A program made the translations under genes and the position numbers. 64,000 nt of DNA from Paremcibacter congregatus (GTDB taxonomy: Bacteria > Pseudomonadota > Alphaproteobacteria > Sphingomonadales > Emcibacteraceae). Every line of letters begins with the position of its first letter. Within the stretch, counting starts at the first letter, position 1. Positions 53,691 through 62,851 of the stretch are shown here, in pieces. The stretch covers positions 1,209,501 through 1,273,500 of the forward strand of contig NZ_CP041025.1 in the NCBI RefSeq assembly GCF_006385135.1. The letters run 5' to 3'. The notes below the pieces were generated by a model. That model worked only from the letters and a program-made list of their open reading frames with translations. It was not told the origin of the DNA and did not search any database.

Positions 53691-55204
53691 AACAGGTCCT
53701 TTTCGGCAATTACGGCGCGGCGAATAAGAGGAGAAGTGCGATAGCGGTCTTCGCCGTAGAATGTTTTTAAACCATCGAGCACACTATACACATGGGTCAG
53801 GCCAATATTCTGGGCCCACTGCAGCGGACCACAAGGGTAATTGACGCCGTTGACCATGGCGGTGTCGACACCATCCGGGCTGGTGACGCCCTGATAGACG
53901 GCGTCGCTGCCTTCATTGGCCAGCATGGCGACAATACGCATGACAATAAGGCCGGGGCAGTCATCAATGACCGATACCTGTTTGCCCAATGCCTGGAAGA
54001 AACCGACGGCGGTGGCGAGGTTTTCCTCTGTCACCTGATCGCCCTTGGCGATGGCAATGCGGCTGGCCGCGGTATAATCGAGCGCCAGGTCAAAGACCAC
54101 GGCGGGCTGATCCAGAACATGGCTGATTTCAGAGGCCGGTGTACCGTCTGTCAGCAAAACAAGCGTTCCATTGATCATAAAGCCCGTCAGGTTCTCGGCG
54201 TCTTCTTCGGTCACGGTTATACCGGCCTCCTTGGCGAGATCCACCAGTGGACGCAACAAAGGATTATCGCCGAGCAGGGTAATTTCGCTCGGGGCAGGGG
54301 CGGCATCTGCAGTGTGTGGGGCAACAGGCGCGGCGCCTTCGCGGTAATCGTAATAGCCCTGACCGGATTTGCGGCCAAAGCGCCCGGCGGCAACCTGTTC
54401 CTGTTGTATCAGGGACGGGCGGTAGCGGGAATCCTGATAGTAAGCATTATATACGGATTGGGTGACGGAGAAATTGATATCATTGCCAATCAGGTCCATC
54501 AGCTCAAACGGGCCCATGCGGAAACCACCGGCTTCGCGCAGACAACCGTCGATGGTGGGAATATCCGCACCGCCTTCCTGCAGGATACGCAGGGCTTCGG
54601 CATAGAAGGGCCGGGCGACGCGGTTGACGATAAAACCGGGGGTGGATTTGGCGTGAACGGCTTTCTTGCCCCAGGCGACGGCGGTGTCAAAAGTGGTTTC
54701 CGCCACCTCGGCGTCGGTGGCCAGGCCCTTGATGATCTCGACCAGTTTCATGATCGGGGCGGGGTTGAAGAAATGCATGCCGACCATGCGTTCCGGGCGC
54801 TTTAACGTGGCGGCGATTTCGGTGATCGAGATCGACGAGGTGTTGGAGGCGAGAATCGCATCCTCCGCCAGGATATCTTCCAGTTTGCCGAATACGGAGC
54901 GTTTAATGTCGAGATTTTCCACAATCGCTTCAATCACCAGTTTGGCGGGGGCCAGATCTTCGAGCGCTGTCGCCCGGTGAATGCGACCGAGAATTTCATC
55001 GCGTGTCGCCGCGTCAAGGCGGCCTTTTTCCACGGAACGGGCGGTGATTTTCTCAATCTGGGCGATGCCGCGATCAATGGCGTCGGCGGCGGTGTCGAAG
55101 AGATATACTTCATGGCCGGCGGTGGCGGCGACCTGGACGATGCCGGCGCCCATGGTTCCGGCGCCGATAACGGCAATAGGGTGTGAAGCGGCAAGTGCGG
55201 TCAT
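53687..55204 (-). CDS. paaH: 3-hydroxyacyl-CoA dehydrogenase PaaH/PaaC
   Basis: This 505-residue NAD-dependent protein has a Rossmann motif IAVIGAGTMGAGIVQVAATA near residue 10, a 3HCDH domain with MVGMHFFNPAPIMKLVEII near 135, and NRVARPFYAEALRIL near 195. A second C-terminal 3HCDH domain covers about residues 400-490. Length matches the PaaC/PaaH form (about 475-505). It oxidises 3-hydroxyadipyl-CoA. It is followed by paaI with a 4-nt overlap and preceded by paaG with a 73-bp gap. Confidence 0.93.
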   Translation of the reverse strand: MTALAASHPIAVIGAGTMGAGIVQVAATAGHEVYLFDTAADAIDRGIAQIEKITARSVEKGRLDAATRDEILGRIHRATALEDLAPAKLVIEAIVENLDIKRSVFGKLEDILAEDAILASNTSSISITEIAATLKRPERMVGMHFFNPAPIMKLVEIIKGLATDAEVAETTFDTAVAWGKKAVHAKSTPGFIVNRVARPFYAEALRILQEGGADIPTIDGCLREAGGFRMGPFELMDLIGNDINFSVTQSVYNAYYQDSRYRPSLIQQEQVAAGRFGRKSGQGYYDYREGAAPVAPHTADAAPAPSEITLLGDNPLLRPLVDLAKEAGITVTEEDAENLTGFMINGTLVLLTDGTPASEISHVLDQPAVVFDLALDYTAASRIAIAKGDQVTEENLATAVGFFQALGKQVSVIDDCPGLIVMRIVAMLANEGSDAVYQGVTSPDGVDTAMVNGVNYPCGPLQWAQNIGLTHVYSVLDGLKTFYGEDRYRTSPLIRRAVIAEKDLL

Positions 55205-55277
55205 AGCAGGGGTCCTGATTTTATTTTAAGTATAAAATTATTTAGGCCTTTTCACGGCCAAATTCAACAAAATTTGC

Positions 55278-56069
55278 TCACTTTCCGGTAAAATCGGGTT
55301 TGCGCTTGGCGAGAAAGGCGGCGACGCCTTCCTGATAATCGTCAGAATATCCGGCTTCGCGCTGGTAATCACTTTCGATTTGCAGCTGACCATTAAGATC
55401 ATTATCGAAACTGGCGCGCAGGGCTTTCTTGATCAGTGACAGGCCGAGGGTGGGCTGCGTGGTGAAGTCCTGGGCCTGTTTGGTGGCGACGGTCATCAGA
55501 TCCTCGTCCTCCACGGCTTTCCAGATCATACCCCAGTCTTCGGCCTGTTCCGCCTTGATCGCTTCACCGGTGAGGGCGAGACCCATGGCGCGGGCGTTGC
55601 CCACCAGACGCGGCAGGATATAGGTGCCGCCGCTGTCAGGGATCAGGCCAATCTTGCAGAAGACCTGAATGAATTTGGCTGACTTGGCGGCGAAAACCAT
55701 GTCACAGGCCAGTGCCAGATTGGCTCCGGCGCCCGCCGCGACGCCGTTAACGGCGCAAATTACCGGCATTGGCAGGGCCGCCAGACGTTTGATCAGCGGG
55801 TTATAATTCTGATCGACAGACTCGGACAGGTCACGACGGCCATCGCCCGGCTTTACCGCCCGGTCGTTCAGATCCTGTCCGGCGCAGAAACCGCGACCAT
55901 TGCCGGTCAGCAGCAAACACCGCACGCTCGGATCGCTTTCGACGATGTTCATGGCGTGGCGTACTTCCTCATGCATTTCGCTGGTGAAGCTGTTCAGGCT
56001 GTCCGGGCGATTAAGGGTCAGGGTCGCCAGGCCGTCTGACAGGGTAAAGGTGATATTGTTATATGACAT
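55278..56069 (-). CDS. paaG: Ring-epoxide isomerase/enoyl-CoA hydratase PaaG
   Basis: This 263-residue crotonase-fold enzyme has RGFCAGQDLNDRAVK near 65 and ACDMVFAAKSAKFIQVFCKI near 130. PaaG converts the 1,2-epoxide of phenylacetyl-CoA to the oxepin form. A crotonase of another step cannot be excluded from sequence alone, but the position at the head of the paaHIJ unit supports it. ATG 56069 is chosen (GGA at -9); the frame is open to 56126. A divergent promoter region with an operator separates it from paaN. Confidence 0.9.
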   Translation of the reverse strand: MSYNNITFTLSDGLATLTLNRPDSLNSFTSEMHEEVRHAMNIVESDPSVRCLLLTGNGRGFCAGQDLNDRAVKPGDGRRDLSESVDQNYNPLIKRLAALPMPVICAVNGVAAGAGANLALACDMVFAAKSAKFIQVFCKIGLIPDSGGTYILPRLVGNARAMGLALTGEAIKAEQAEDWGMIWKAVEDEDLMTVATKQAQDFTTQPTLGLSLIKKALRASFDNDLNGQLQIESDYQREAGYSDDYQEGVAAFLAKRKPDFTGK

Positions 56070-56191
56070 GCGTGAATCCAATCTGTTGTCGTCTTCTGGT
56101 GCCGTAATTTTTTGCCGCCACTTCACGGGGCGCTGTAGTGTATCATAGCGGAGCGTATCGGGACTTGTGGAATTTATTTAAGCTATTTATC

Positions 56192-56220
56192 TTGAATTAA
56201 CCAACCGCTCGGTCTATTAA
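56192..56220 (+). promoter_or_regulatory. TetR-type operator inside a promoter for paaN
   Basis: -35 TTGAAT (56192-56197) and -10 TATTAA (56215-56220) are 17 bp apart. The spacer holds the perfect dyad ACCGCTCGGT (56204-56213). A PaaR-like repressor bound here would block RNA polymerase and could also control the divergent paaG promoter. The leader to the paaN start is about 134 nt. Confidence 0.65.
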
Positions 56221-56360
56221 TTACAAATACGGAGAGAGTCGTCAATCAATATGTTAAATAAAACGCGCGCCTCATCTGTAAATTATTGTTTGCTTATGCT
56301 AATATCTGGCGCGCCTTTGACCGGGAAAAGCCGGTAAAACCTTCAGCAGGAGAATAAACC

Positions 56361-58022
56361 ATGTCACACTCTGCCCTCTTTGACCGTCATAAGGACACCT
56401 TGGATCAGGCCATCAAAGCCAGTCGCACCCGCGAATATTGGACAGCTTATCCCGAAATGCCAAGCCCCAAGGTTTACGGCGAGACCGCCAGTAAAGACGG
56501 AGAGGCGGCGTTTAAATCCTATCTGAATAAAGCATTTGATGTGGATCAGCCAGGCGCCATCGGCACTGTTGGCGCCGAAAAATCACCTTACGGGTTTGAT
56601 CTTGGCGTCACCTATCCGAAAGTCGATGTCAATGCACTGGTGTCCGAAGTCGAGGCATTGCGCGGCGATTGGGCGAAAGCATCCATCGAAGCCCGCACCG
56701 GCGTCTGCCTTGAAATTCTGCATCGCATCAACCGGCGCAGTTTCGAAATGGCCTTTGCCGTCATGCACACCACCGGACAAGCCTTTATGATGGCGTTTCA
56801 GGCCGGGGGCCCCCACGCCCAGGACCGGGGACTGGAAGCCGTGGCCTACGCCTATGAAGATATGGCCCGCACCCCGGCCGTGGCCCGTTGGGAAAAACCG
56901 CAGGGCAAGCGCGATCCGATCGTCATGGAAAAACATTTCACTGTCGTGCCGCGTGGTATTGGTCTGGTAATTGGCTGTTCCACTTTCCCGACCTGGAACA
57001 GTTATCCTGGCCTGTTCGCCAGTCTGGTGACCGGCAACGCGGTTATTGTCAAACCGCATCCTGGCGCCATTCTGCCGCTGGCGATTACAGTCGCAATTTG
57101 CCGTGACGTTTTGAAGGAAGAAGGCTTTAACCCGAATCTGGTGACTTTGGCCGCCGACAGCGCCGAGGCGCCATTGGCGAAAGATCTGGCGCTGCGTCCG
57201 GAAGTCAAGCTGATCGACTTCACCGGCAGCACCACATTTGGCGATTGGCTGGAAGATAACGCCCGCCAGGCCCAGGTTTATACGGAAAAAGCCGGGGTTA
57301 ACTGCGTGATCATCGATAGCACCGATAACTTCCGGGGTCTGGTCAGCAACCTGGCCTTCACTTTAAGTCTTTATTCCGGTCAGATGTGCACCACGCCGCA
57401 GAATATTTTCATCCCCGAAGGCGGCATTGAGACAGAAGACGGTCACAAGTCCTTTGACGAGGTGGCGGCGGCGCTGGCGACAGGAGTTGAAAAACTCAAT
57501 GGCGACGATGAACGCGCCTGTGCAATCCTCGGCGCGATCCAGAGCGAGGCGACTCTGGAACGGCTCGAAAGCTATGGTAAAGGCGACAATGTGGTTCTGG
57601 CCTCACACGCTGTTCCGATGGCCGGATTTGATCAGGCCACCATTCGCACGCCGCTGATCCTGAAAGCGACGGACGAGAGTTCCTACAGCAGCGAACTGTT
57701 TGGTCCGATTTCTTATGTGGTGCCGACGAAAAATACGGCCGACAGCCTTGGCATTGTGGAAGACAGCGTTAAAAATAATGGCGCCATCAGCTTTGGCATC
57801 TATTCCACTTCGGAAGAGGTGCTGAATCAGGCGGAAGAGGTCGCCTGCAACAGCGGTGTTGCGGTGTCCTTCAATCTGACCGGCGGTGTTTATGTCAATC
57901 AGACTGCCGCCTTCAGTGATTTTCATGCCACTGGCTGCAATCCAGCTGCCAATGCAGCCTTGTCGGATACAGCTTATGTGTCCAATCGTTATCGTGTTGT
58001 GCAGAGCCGCAAACACGTATAA
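56361..58022 (+). CDS. paaN: Phenylacetate degradation aldehyde dehydrogenase PaaN
   Basis: This 553-residue member of the aldehyde dehydrogenase superfamily matches PaaN, proposed to act on the aldehyde after opening of the oxepin-CoA ring. Features are GIGLVIGCSTFPTWNSYPGL near 195, a glycine motif DFTGSTTFGDW near 290, and the nucleophile Cys in YSGQMCTTPQNI near 343. It lacks the MaoC-type hydratase domain present in E. coli PaaZ, so a separate hydratase would be needed. RBS CAGGAGAA precedes ATG 56361. A strong terminator follows. Confidence 0.93.
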   Translation: MSHSALFDRHKDTLDQAIKASRTREYWTAYPEMPSPKVYGETASKDGEAAFKSYLNKAFDVDQPGAIGTVGAEKSPYGFDLGVTYPKVDVNALVSEVEALRGDWAKASIEARTGVCLEILHRINRRSFEMAFAVMHTTGQAFMMAFQAGGPHAQDRGLEAVAYAYEDMARTPAVARWEKPQGKRDPIVMEKHFTVVPRGIGLVIGCSTFPTWNSYPGLFASLVTGNAVIVKPHPGAILPLAITVAICRDVLKEEGFNPNLVTLAADSAEAPLAKDLALRPEVKLIDFTGSTTFGDWLEDNARQAQVYTEKAGVNCVIIDSTDNFRGLVSNLAFTLSLYSGQMCTTPQNIFIPEGGIETEDGHKSFDEVAAALATGVEKLNGDDERACAILGAIQSEATLERLESYGKGDNVVLASHAVPMAGFDQATIRTPLILKATDESSYSSELFGPISYVVPTKNTADSLGIVEDSVKNNGAISFGIYSTSEEVLNQAEEVACNSGVAVSFNLTGGVYVNQTAAFSDFHATGCNPAANAALSDTAYVSNRYRVVQSRKHV

Positions 58023-58045
58023 AAGATAAGTTTATCAGTTAAATG

Positions 58046-58085
58046 CAATCCCCGATGGCAAATTACCGTCGGGGATTGTTTTTTT
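58046..58085 (+). terminator. Rho-independent terminator after paaN
   Basis: A stem CAATCCCCGA / TCGGGGATTG (10 bp) with a mid-loop and a trailing run of T residues from 58079 defines an intrinsic terminator. Confidence 0.92.
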
Positions 58086-58134
58086 GTCATATTAAGATTA
58101 ATCTGTGCCAAACAATAAAGTTTTATCAAAAAAA

Positions 58135-58482
58135 ATGAACGGGCAGAGGATGTTACTGAAAGTCGCTAAAATATTGTTGGGGGCTGGTATTGTGATGGGT
58201 CTATCCGCTTGTAATAAGCTGGATGAAACCCATAAGGATACAATCGAGTATCGGTTGATCAAGAGCTTTGAAGGTGAAAAACCTGAATTGAGGCAACAGA
58301 TTACCGAAGTCGTTAATGAGGCCAAGGCCGACCATTATAAATCTGCACTGAACAAGCTGGCATTAATATCGGCCAGCCATACATTGACCCGGGAACAGAA
58401 AAAAGCGGTTGATACCATCGTGCGTCAGTTACGCTACGATATGGAAGAAAAAATATTTACCAAACAGACGTCCAAACAATGA
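58135..58482 (+). CDS. Small lipoprotein of unknown function
   Basis: This 115-residue protein has a lipoprotein signal LLGAGIVMGLSAC (Cys near residue 26) and a charged helical remainder with LINKLALISASH-like pattern (ALNKLALISASH in the protein). No family is recognised. ATG 58150 is also possible and would give a tighter signal peptide; GTG 58105 is less likely. It is followed at 32 bp by the DUF6460-like gene. Confidence 0.7.
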   Translation: MNGQRMLLKVAKILLGAGIVMGLSACNKLDETHKDTIEYRLIKSFEGEKPELRQQITEVVNEAKADHYKSALNKLALISASHTLTREQKKAVDTIVRQLRYDMEEKIFTKQTSKQ

Positions 58483-58514
58483 TGGACGTTTTTTAAAACT
58501 GCGGGAGTGGACTG

Positions 58515-58781
58515 TTGAATAAATCGACCCTACATGTTGTCTGGAAACTGGTCATTGTATCCTTGCTTGTCGGTCTGGCGCTGGATTTTTTCGATGTCAG
58601 CCCGGTGGATCTCATTCATGATATTCCGGATACTGTGGCGCAGGTCTTTGATGCGGTTGTCCGGGCCATACAATGGGGTGGTAAATATGTCCTGCTGGGT
58701 GCGATCATCGTGGTGCCGGTCTGGCTGCTGATGAATATTGGCAACCTTAAAGGAAAATTCAGAAACAAAAACAAGCCGTGA
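58515..58781 (+). CDS. DUF6460-like small membrane protein
   Basis: This 88-residue protein has two membrane helices (about 8-26 and 55-76) separated by FDVSPVDLIHDIPDTVAQVF and ends in a basic tail. The pattern matches small alphaproteobacterial DUF6460 proteins of unknown function. TTG 58515 is the start, with GGGAG about seven bases upstream. The family call is from pattern. Confidence 0.7.
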   Translation: MNKSTLHVVWKLVIVSLLVGLALDFFDVSPVDLIHDIPDTVAQVFDAVVRAIQWGGKYVLLGAIIVVPVWLLMNIGNLKGKFRNKNKP

Positions 58782-58920
58782 ATTTCGAAAAAACTATATT
58801 TTGCTTCCTCTCCATCACAAAAGCTTGATGAGGACCTGAAGCGGGAAATGATATAGTATGCCGACGACTGTATGAGGTTTTAAGCACGACCGGTTAATCA
58901 AGCAGAAGAAGAGTATTATC

Positions 58921-59514
58921 ATGAGAAGATTTGTTCGGGCCATAATTTTGTTGGGCATGATGACATGGGGAAATGTGGCGCATGCAGAAACGGGGATCGG
59001 CCGTGAAGTCTACCAGTTTGATCAATCGCACACAAATATCATGTGGTTTGCCAATCACATCGGTTATTCTCAGTCCATGGGCCAGTTTATGGATTTCGAC
59101 GGGGAAATTATTCTTGATCATGACCAGCCAGAGCAGAGTTCTGTCCGCGTCACCATCAATACAGCCAGTATTATGACCGGTCTGCCGAAGTTTGACGCAC
59201 ATTTGAAAAGTGCCGATTTTTTCGATGTGGAGAAACACCCGACCGCGACTTTTGTCAGTAAGGAGGTTACCTTGCTGGGAGACAGTAAGGCCAAGGTTAA
59301 AGGGGAGTTTACGCTCCTCGGTCATACGAAGCCTCTGGTTCTGACCGTCCGGTTGAACAAACGGGGTATGGATATTCAACGTAATATTCACCGCACCGGC
59401 TTTTCGGTGATCACAACGGTGAAACGGTCACTATGGGGCATGAAATCATATCTGCCTTTCGTGGGAGATGAGGTTAAAATAAAGATCGAGGCGGAAGCCC
59501 TGATTAAACAATAA
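58921..59514 (+). CDS. YceI-family periplasmic protein
   Basis: This 197-residue protein has a signal peptide (cut near HAETG) and a lipocalin-like YceI beta-barrel with the DQSHTNIMWFANHIGYS start and a repeated ADFFDVEKHPTATFVSKEV segment. YceI proteins bind isoprenoid or quinone-like lipids. It is the first of three genes with cytochrome b561 and another YceI. No strong promoter was seen in the 139-bp leader. Confidence 0.92.
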   Translation: MRRFVRAIILLGMMTWGNVAHAETGIGREVYQFDQSHTNIMWFANHIGYSQSMGQFMDFDGEIILDHDQPEQSSVRVTINTASIMTGLPKFDAHLKSADFFDVEKHPTATFVSKEVTLLGDSKAKVKGEFTLLGHTKPLVLTVRLNKRGMDIQRNIHRTGFSVITTVKRSLWGMKSYLPFVGDEVKIKIEAEALIKQ

Positions 59515-59535
59515 AATGGTATGGAGCAGGTTGGA

Positions 59536-60105
59536 ATGGCGATTAAGAATTCAGATAGTTCATATGGTAGTGTTGCGAAAATATTTCATTGGGGCATGTT
59601 CCTGTTGATTTTAACGTTGGTTGTTGTCGGGTTTTATATGCATGGGTTGCCGGCGGATACGCCGGAGCAGGCAACGTATAAATTCGGATTTTATGACCTG
59701 CATAAGGCCTTTGGTATATTAGCGCTTATTCTGGTGGCGTTGCGATTGGGCTGGCGTCTGTCGAATCCGGTGCCGAAAATGCCGGAAAATATGCGTAAAA
59801 TCGAATTGTTCAGTGCGCATGCCATGCATGTTCTGTTGTATGTTCTGATGTTTGCTCAGCCAATATCCGGCTGGTTGAGAAGCTCTTACGGCGGACATGC
59901 AGTGGAAATGTTTGGTCTGAAAATCCCGGCGCTTGTCGGTAAAGACAAGGCGATGGAGCATTTTTTCCATGAAGCGCACGAGGTATTGGCTTTCGCCCTG
60001 ATTGCGGCGTTCTTTCTGCATGTAGGAGCGGGGCTCTATCATCATTTTGTCCGTAAAGACGATGTGTTGAGGCGGATGTCGCCCCATGGGGCGCCTTCTG
60101 AATAA
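59536..60105 (+). CDS. Cytochrome b561-family membrane protein
   Basis: This 189-residue protein has four membrane helices and the haem-ligand His residues of the b561 family: KIFHWGMFLL near residue 15, a second His in YDLHKAFGIL, and late His in HEAHEVLAFALIAAFFLHVGAG. ATG 59536 (GGAGCAGG upstream) is chosen over 59521. It likely shuttles electrons between quinol and the periplasm. YceI genes on both sides are a recurrent association. Confidence 0.92.
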   Translation: MAIKNSDSSYGSVAKIFHWGMFLLILTLVVVGFYMHGLPADTPEQATYKFGFYDLHKAFGILALILVALRLGWRLSNPVPKMPENMRKIELFSAHAMHVLLYVLMFAQPISGWLRSSYGGHAVEMFGLKIPALVGKDKAMEHFFHEAHEVLAFALIAAFFLHVGAGLYHHFVRKDDVLRRMSPHGAPSE

Positions 60106-60130
60106 CCCCCTGCGGGGAATGAATGAGGCC

Positions 60131-60703
60131 ATGATGCGATATTTATATCTTATACTCTGTGTTTTGTTGTCCCAAACGGTGCGGGCAGGAACAGAAGATA
60201 TGATCTGGCATATGACGCCGGAAGACAGCCATATCGGGTTCAGGGTGAATATCCAGGGCACAGAATCTGATGGTGTTTTTCCTAAATTTACCAGCCGCAT
60301 CGTCTTCGACCCGGCAAATCTGGATGACAGCCGGGTCGAGGTAGTGATTGATCTGTCAAAGATTGAAGCAACCTATCAGGATGTGGAAGAGAACCTGCCT
60401 AAAGAAGCCTGGTTTGATGTGGCGCGTTTTCCGATTGCCACTTTTAAGGGGGGGCAGTTTCAGGCGCTGGGAAACAAGATGTACAGCGTGACAGGCCAAT
60501 TGACGATACGTGATGTGACCCGGGCCGAAACATTACATTTCAGCCTGCTGGAATATGGCGCAGATCTGGCGCGGATTGAAGGTAAGATGAAGATCAGCCG
60601 TCTTGATTACGGTGTCGGGCAAGGCGACTGGTCGACCGTTTCATTTGTCGGGAAAGATGTGTTTCTCGACGTGGCGCTGACAGCCACGCGTCGGTCAAAA
60701 TAA
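60131..60703 (+). CDS. Second YceI-family protein
   Basis: This 190-residue protein has a signal peptide (MMRYLYLILCVLLSQTVRAG) and a YceI fold with DSHIGFRVNIQGTESDGVF and AWFDVARFPIATFKGGQF. It is more divergent than the first YceI here, in line with a heteromeric or differently tuned pair. ATG 60131 is favoured with GGGGAATGAGG upstream; ATG 60119 and 60134 are alternatives. It overlaps the end of the b561 gene only if a still longer start is used. Confidence 0.88.
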   Translation: MMRYLYLILCVLLSQTVRAGTEDMIWHMTPEDSHIGFRVNIQGTESDGVFPKFTSRIVFDPANLDDSRVEVVIDLSKIEATYQDVEENLPKEAWFDVARFPIATFKGGQFQALGNKMYSVTGQLTIRDVTRAETLHFSLLEYGADLARIEGKMKISRLDYGVGQGDWSTVSFVGKDVFLDVALTATRRSK

Positions 60704-60734
60704 TTCTCTTAATCTTCGGCATATATCGAAATGT

Positions 60735-60762
60735 TTGGAATCTAACATTTTTTTGTTATAGT
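60735..60762 (+). promoter_or_regulatory. Sigma-70-like promoter of the DoxX-like gene
   Basis: -35 TTGGAA (60735-60740) and -10 TATAGT (60757-60762) are separated by 16 bp, 82 nt before the start codon. Both hexamers match well to the consensus. Confidence 0.6.
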
Positions 60763-60843
60763 GCGCCTTTGGGACAATATCATTAAGGGCTGTGACCAGA
60801 CGGTTTGGTCGAATAAAAAGCTTCCAGAGAATGGTGTAATAAT

Positions 60844-61215
60844 ATGGACGGGGATCGTTTAATAGGAATTGCCTTGTGGGTGTTGAGCTTCGTTCTGGCC
60901 ATTGTCTTTTTTTACAATGGCATCGGGAAACTGGCTGGTTCTTCATTTCAGGTGGAAAAATTTGAGGCGCTGGGCCTGCCCCATTATCTGTTGACGGTGG
61001 TGGGGGCGTTGGAATGTATCGGCGCTTTGATGCTAACAGTACCGCGGCTGGCGATGGGGGGTAGCTTAATTCTGAGCCTGATTATGGCCAGCCATGCGGG
61101 GCTTAATATTATACATGATAACAATCTGCCGGTTTACCGGGCGCTTGTGATCATTTCCATGTTGGCGGGCATCAGTTACTTGCGGTACCGTCGGTCCCCG
61201 AACAGAACCAAATAA
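60844..61215 (+). CDS. DoxX-like membrane protein
   Basis: This 123-residue protein has four hydrophobic segments and the DoxX-like patterns VFFYNGIGKLAGSSF near residue 23-36 and ECIGALMLTVPRLAMGGSLI near 60. The family is of unknown biochemical role, often linked to thiol or sulfur oxidoreduction. It stands alone with its own promoter. Confidence 0.85.
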   Translation: MDGDRLIGIALWVLSFVLAIVFFYNGIGKLAGSSFQVEKFEALGLPHYLLTVVGALECIGALMLTVPRLAMGGSLILSLIMASHAGLNIIHDNNLPVYRALVIISMLAGISYLRYRRSPNRTK

Positions 61216-61246
61216 ACGTCTTCCGGCAAAGCCACAGGCCAACATT

Positions 61247-62851
61247 TCAGCTTTGTTTTTCTTCCGCATAGGTTTTTATCACCTTGCCGCTGGGATCAAT
61301 GCTATTGAGGCTTACATCATACCCCCAGAGCCGGTGAATGTGTCGGACAACCATTCGGGCCTGTTTCTCGTTGAGAGGGATCTCATGGCTCATGCTGTGG
61401 GAAAGCACCATAGAACGATTGCCGTGTAAATCGACTTTCGCCACCTGAATATCCAGATCTGTATTGGCAACAGAATATTGCGCCGCCAGAGCCGACCTGA
61501 CCGCCCGGTAGCCCTGTTCATTATGGATGGCGTTCACCAGGAAGTGAGACTGGGTCATATCGTCATGCAGATTGAAGAGGCGGAATTCCCGGATCAGATG
61601 GGGGCTGAGATACTGCAGAATGAAACTTTCATCCCGGAAATTGCGCCAGGCCTCTTTCAGGGTTTCAATCGCTTTGTTGTTGCCGGCAAAATCGGGGAAC
61701 CACTCACGATCTTCGTCTGTGGGATTCTCGCAGATACGCTCTATATCCTTCATCATGGCGAACCCCAGCGCATAAGGATTGATCCCGTTATAGTAAGGGG
61801 TATCGAAATCCGGCTGGGCGACAACGCGGGTGTGAAAATCGATAAACTCCAGCATCGCGCCTTCGGTGATCTGCCCGGTATCATATAACCGGTTCATGAT
61901 GTGATAATGCACGAAACAGGCGCAGCCTTCATTCATCAGTTTGGTCTGGCGCTGAGGATAAAAATATTGCGCCAGAGAACGGACGATCCGTAATATTTCA
62001 CGTTGCCAACTGTCCAGAATAGGACTGTGTTTTTCCAGAAAATACAACAGGTTGGATTCGGGAAGTCCGAGTTTCTGAGCCAGATCACGTTCGATGGCGT
62101 CGATTTCTTCGTTATTTTTTTTGGTGGTTTCCGGTAGAGTGCGCCACAGTTCGCTATATTGTGAACGTTCATATTCCTCCCGGTCAATTTGCCGCTGGCG
62201 TTGGGCGGCAATATCGAGTTTCTGGCGCCGGGTGAATTTGTCGATCCCCTGATCCCGCAGGGCATGGGCGGAATCGAGGATCTTTTCGACTTCTTTTTTG
62301 CCGTGGCGCTCTTCACATTTGGCAATATAGTTCTTGGCAAATTGAAGATATTCGAGGATGGCGTTGGCGTCTGTCCACTGTTGGAACAGATGATTGTTTT
62401 TAAAGAAGTGGTTATGGCCGAATGCGGCATGGGCCATCACCAGCGTTTGCATGGTCATGGAGTTTTCTTCCATGATATAACAGATGCAGGGATTTGAATT
62501 GATGACGATTTCATAGGCGAGACCGCTGAACCCTTTCCTGTAGCTGGTTTCATCACGGAGGAAGCTCTTGCCAAAGGACCAGTGATTATACATCATCGGC
62601 ATGCCGACAGAAGAATAGGCGTCAAGCATCTGTTCCGAGGTGATGACCTCAATCTGGGTGGGATAGACATCAAGCCTCATTTCTTCCAGAGCAATTTTCT
62701 CAATGGCCTGGAAGCAATTGTCGACTTTCGTGAAATCCCATTCGGCCCCCTCGAAAATGGGAGCCATGGCCGCTTTTCGGGTCACGGTTTTCTTGCGGGC
62801 AGGGGCTTGAGATTTAGGCCCCGTGGCGCCATTTGATTTTGGTGCAGCCAT
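61247..62851 (-). CDS. SpoVR-family protein
   Basis: This 534-residue protein has the SpoVR signature: VYPTQIEVITSEQMLDAYSS near residue 60, MPMMYNHWSFGKSFL near 78, HAAFGHNHFFKNNHLFQQW near 135-155 and a long C-terminal domain with HLIREFRLF. SpoVR-type proteins occur widely outside spore formers and act with DUF444 and PrkA under stress; a direct catalytic role is not settled. Its start abuts the stop codon of the DUF444 gene, so they form one operon. A prkA gene would be expected further upstream, outside the window. Confidence 0.92.
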   Translation of the reverse strand: MAAPKSNGATGPKSQAPARKKTVTRKAAMAPIFEGAEWDFTKVDNCFQAIEKIALEEMRLDVYPTQIEVITSEQMLDAYSSVGMPMMYNHWSFGKSFLRDETSYRKGFSGLAYEIVINSNPCICYIMEENSMTMQTLVMAHAAFGHNHFFKNNHLFQQWTDANAILEYLQFAKNYIAKCEERHGKKEVEKILDSAHALRDQGIDKFTRRQKLDIAAQRQRQIDREEYERSQYSELWRTLPETTKKNNEEIDAIERDLAQKLGLPESNLLYFLEKHSPILDSWQREILRIVRSLAQYFYPQRQTKLMNEGCACFVHYHIMNRLYDTGQITEGAMLEFIDFHTRVVAQPDFDTPYYNGINPYALGFAMMKDIERICENPTDEDREWFPDFAGNNKAIETLKEAWRNFRDESFILQYLSPHLIREFRLFNLHDDMTQSHFLVNAIHNEQGYRAVRSALAAQYSVANTDLDIQVAKVDLHGNRSMVLSHSMSHEIPLNEKQARMVVRHIHRLWGYDVSLNSIDPSGKVIKTYAEEKQS

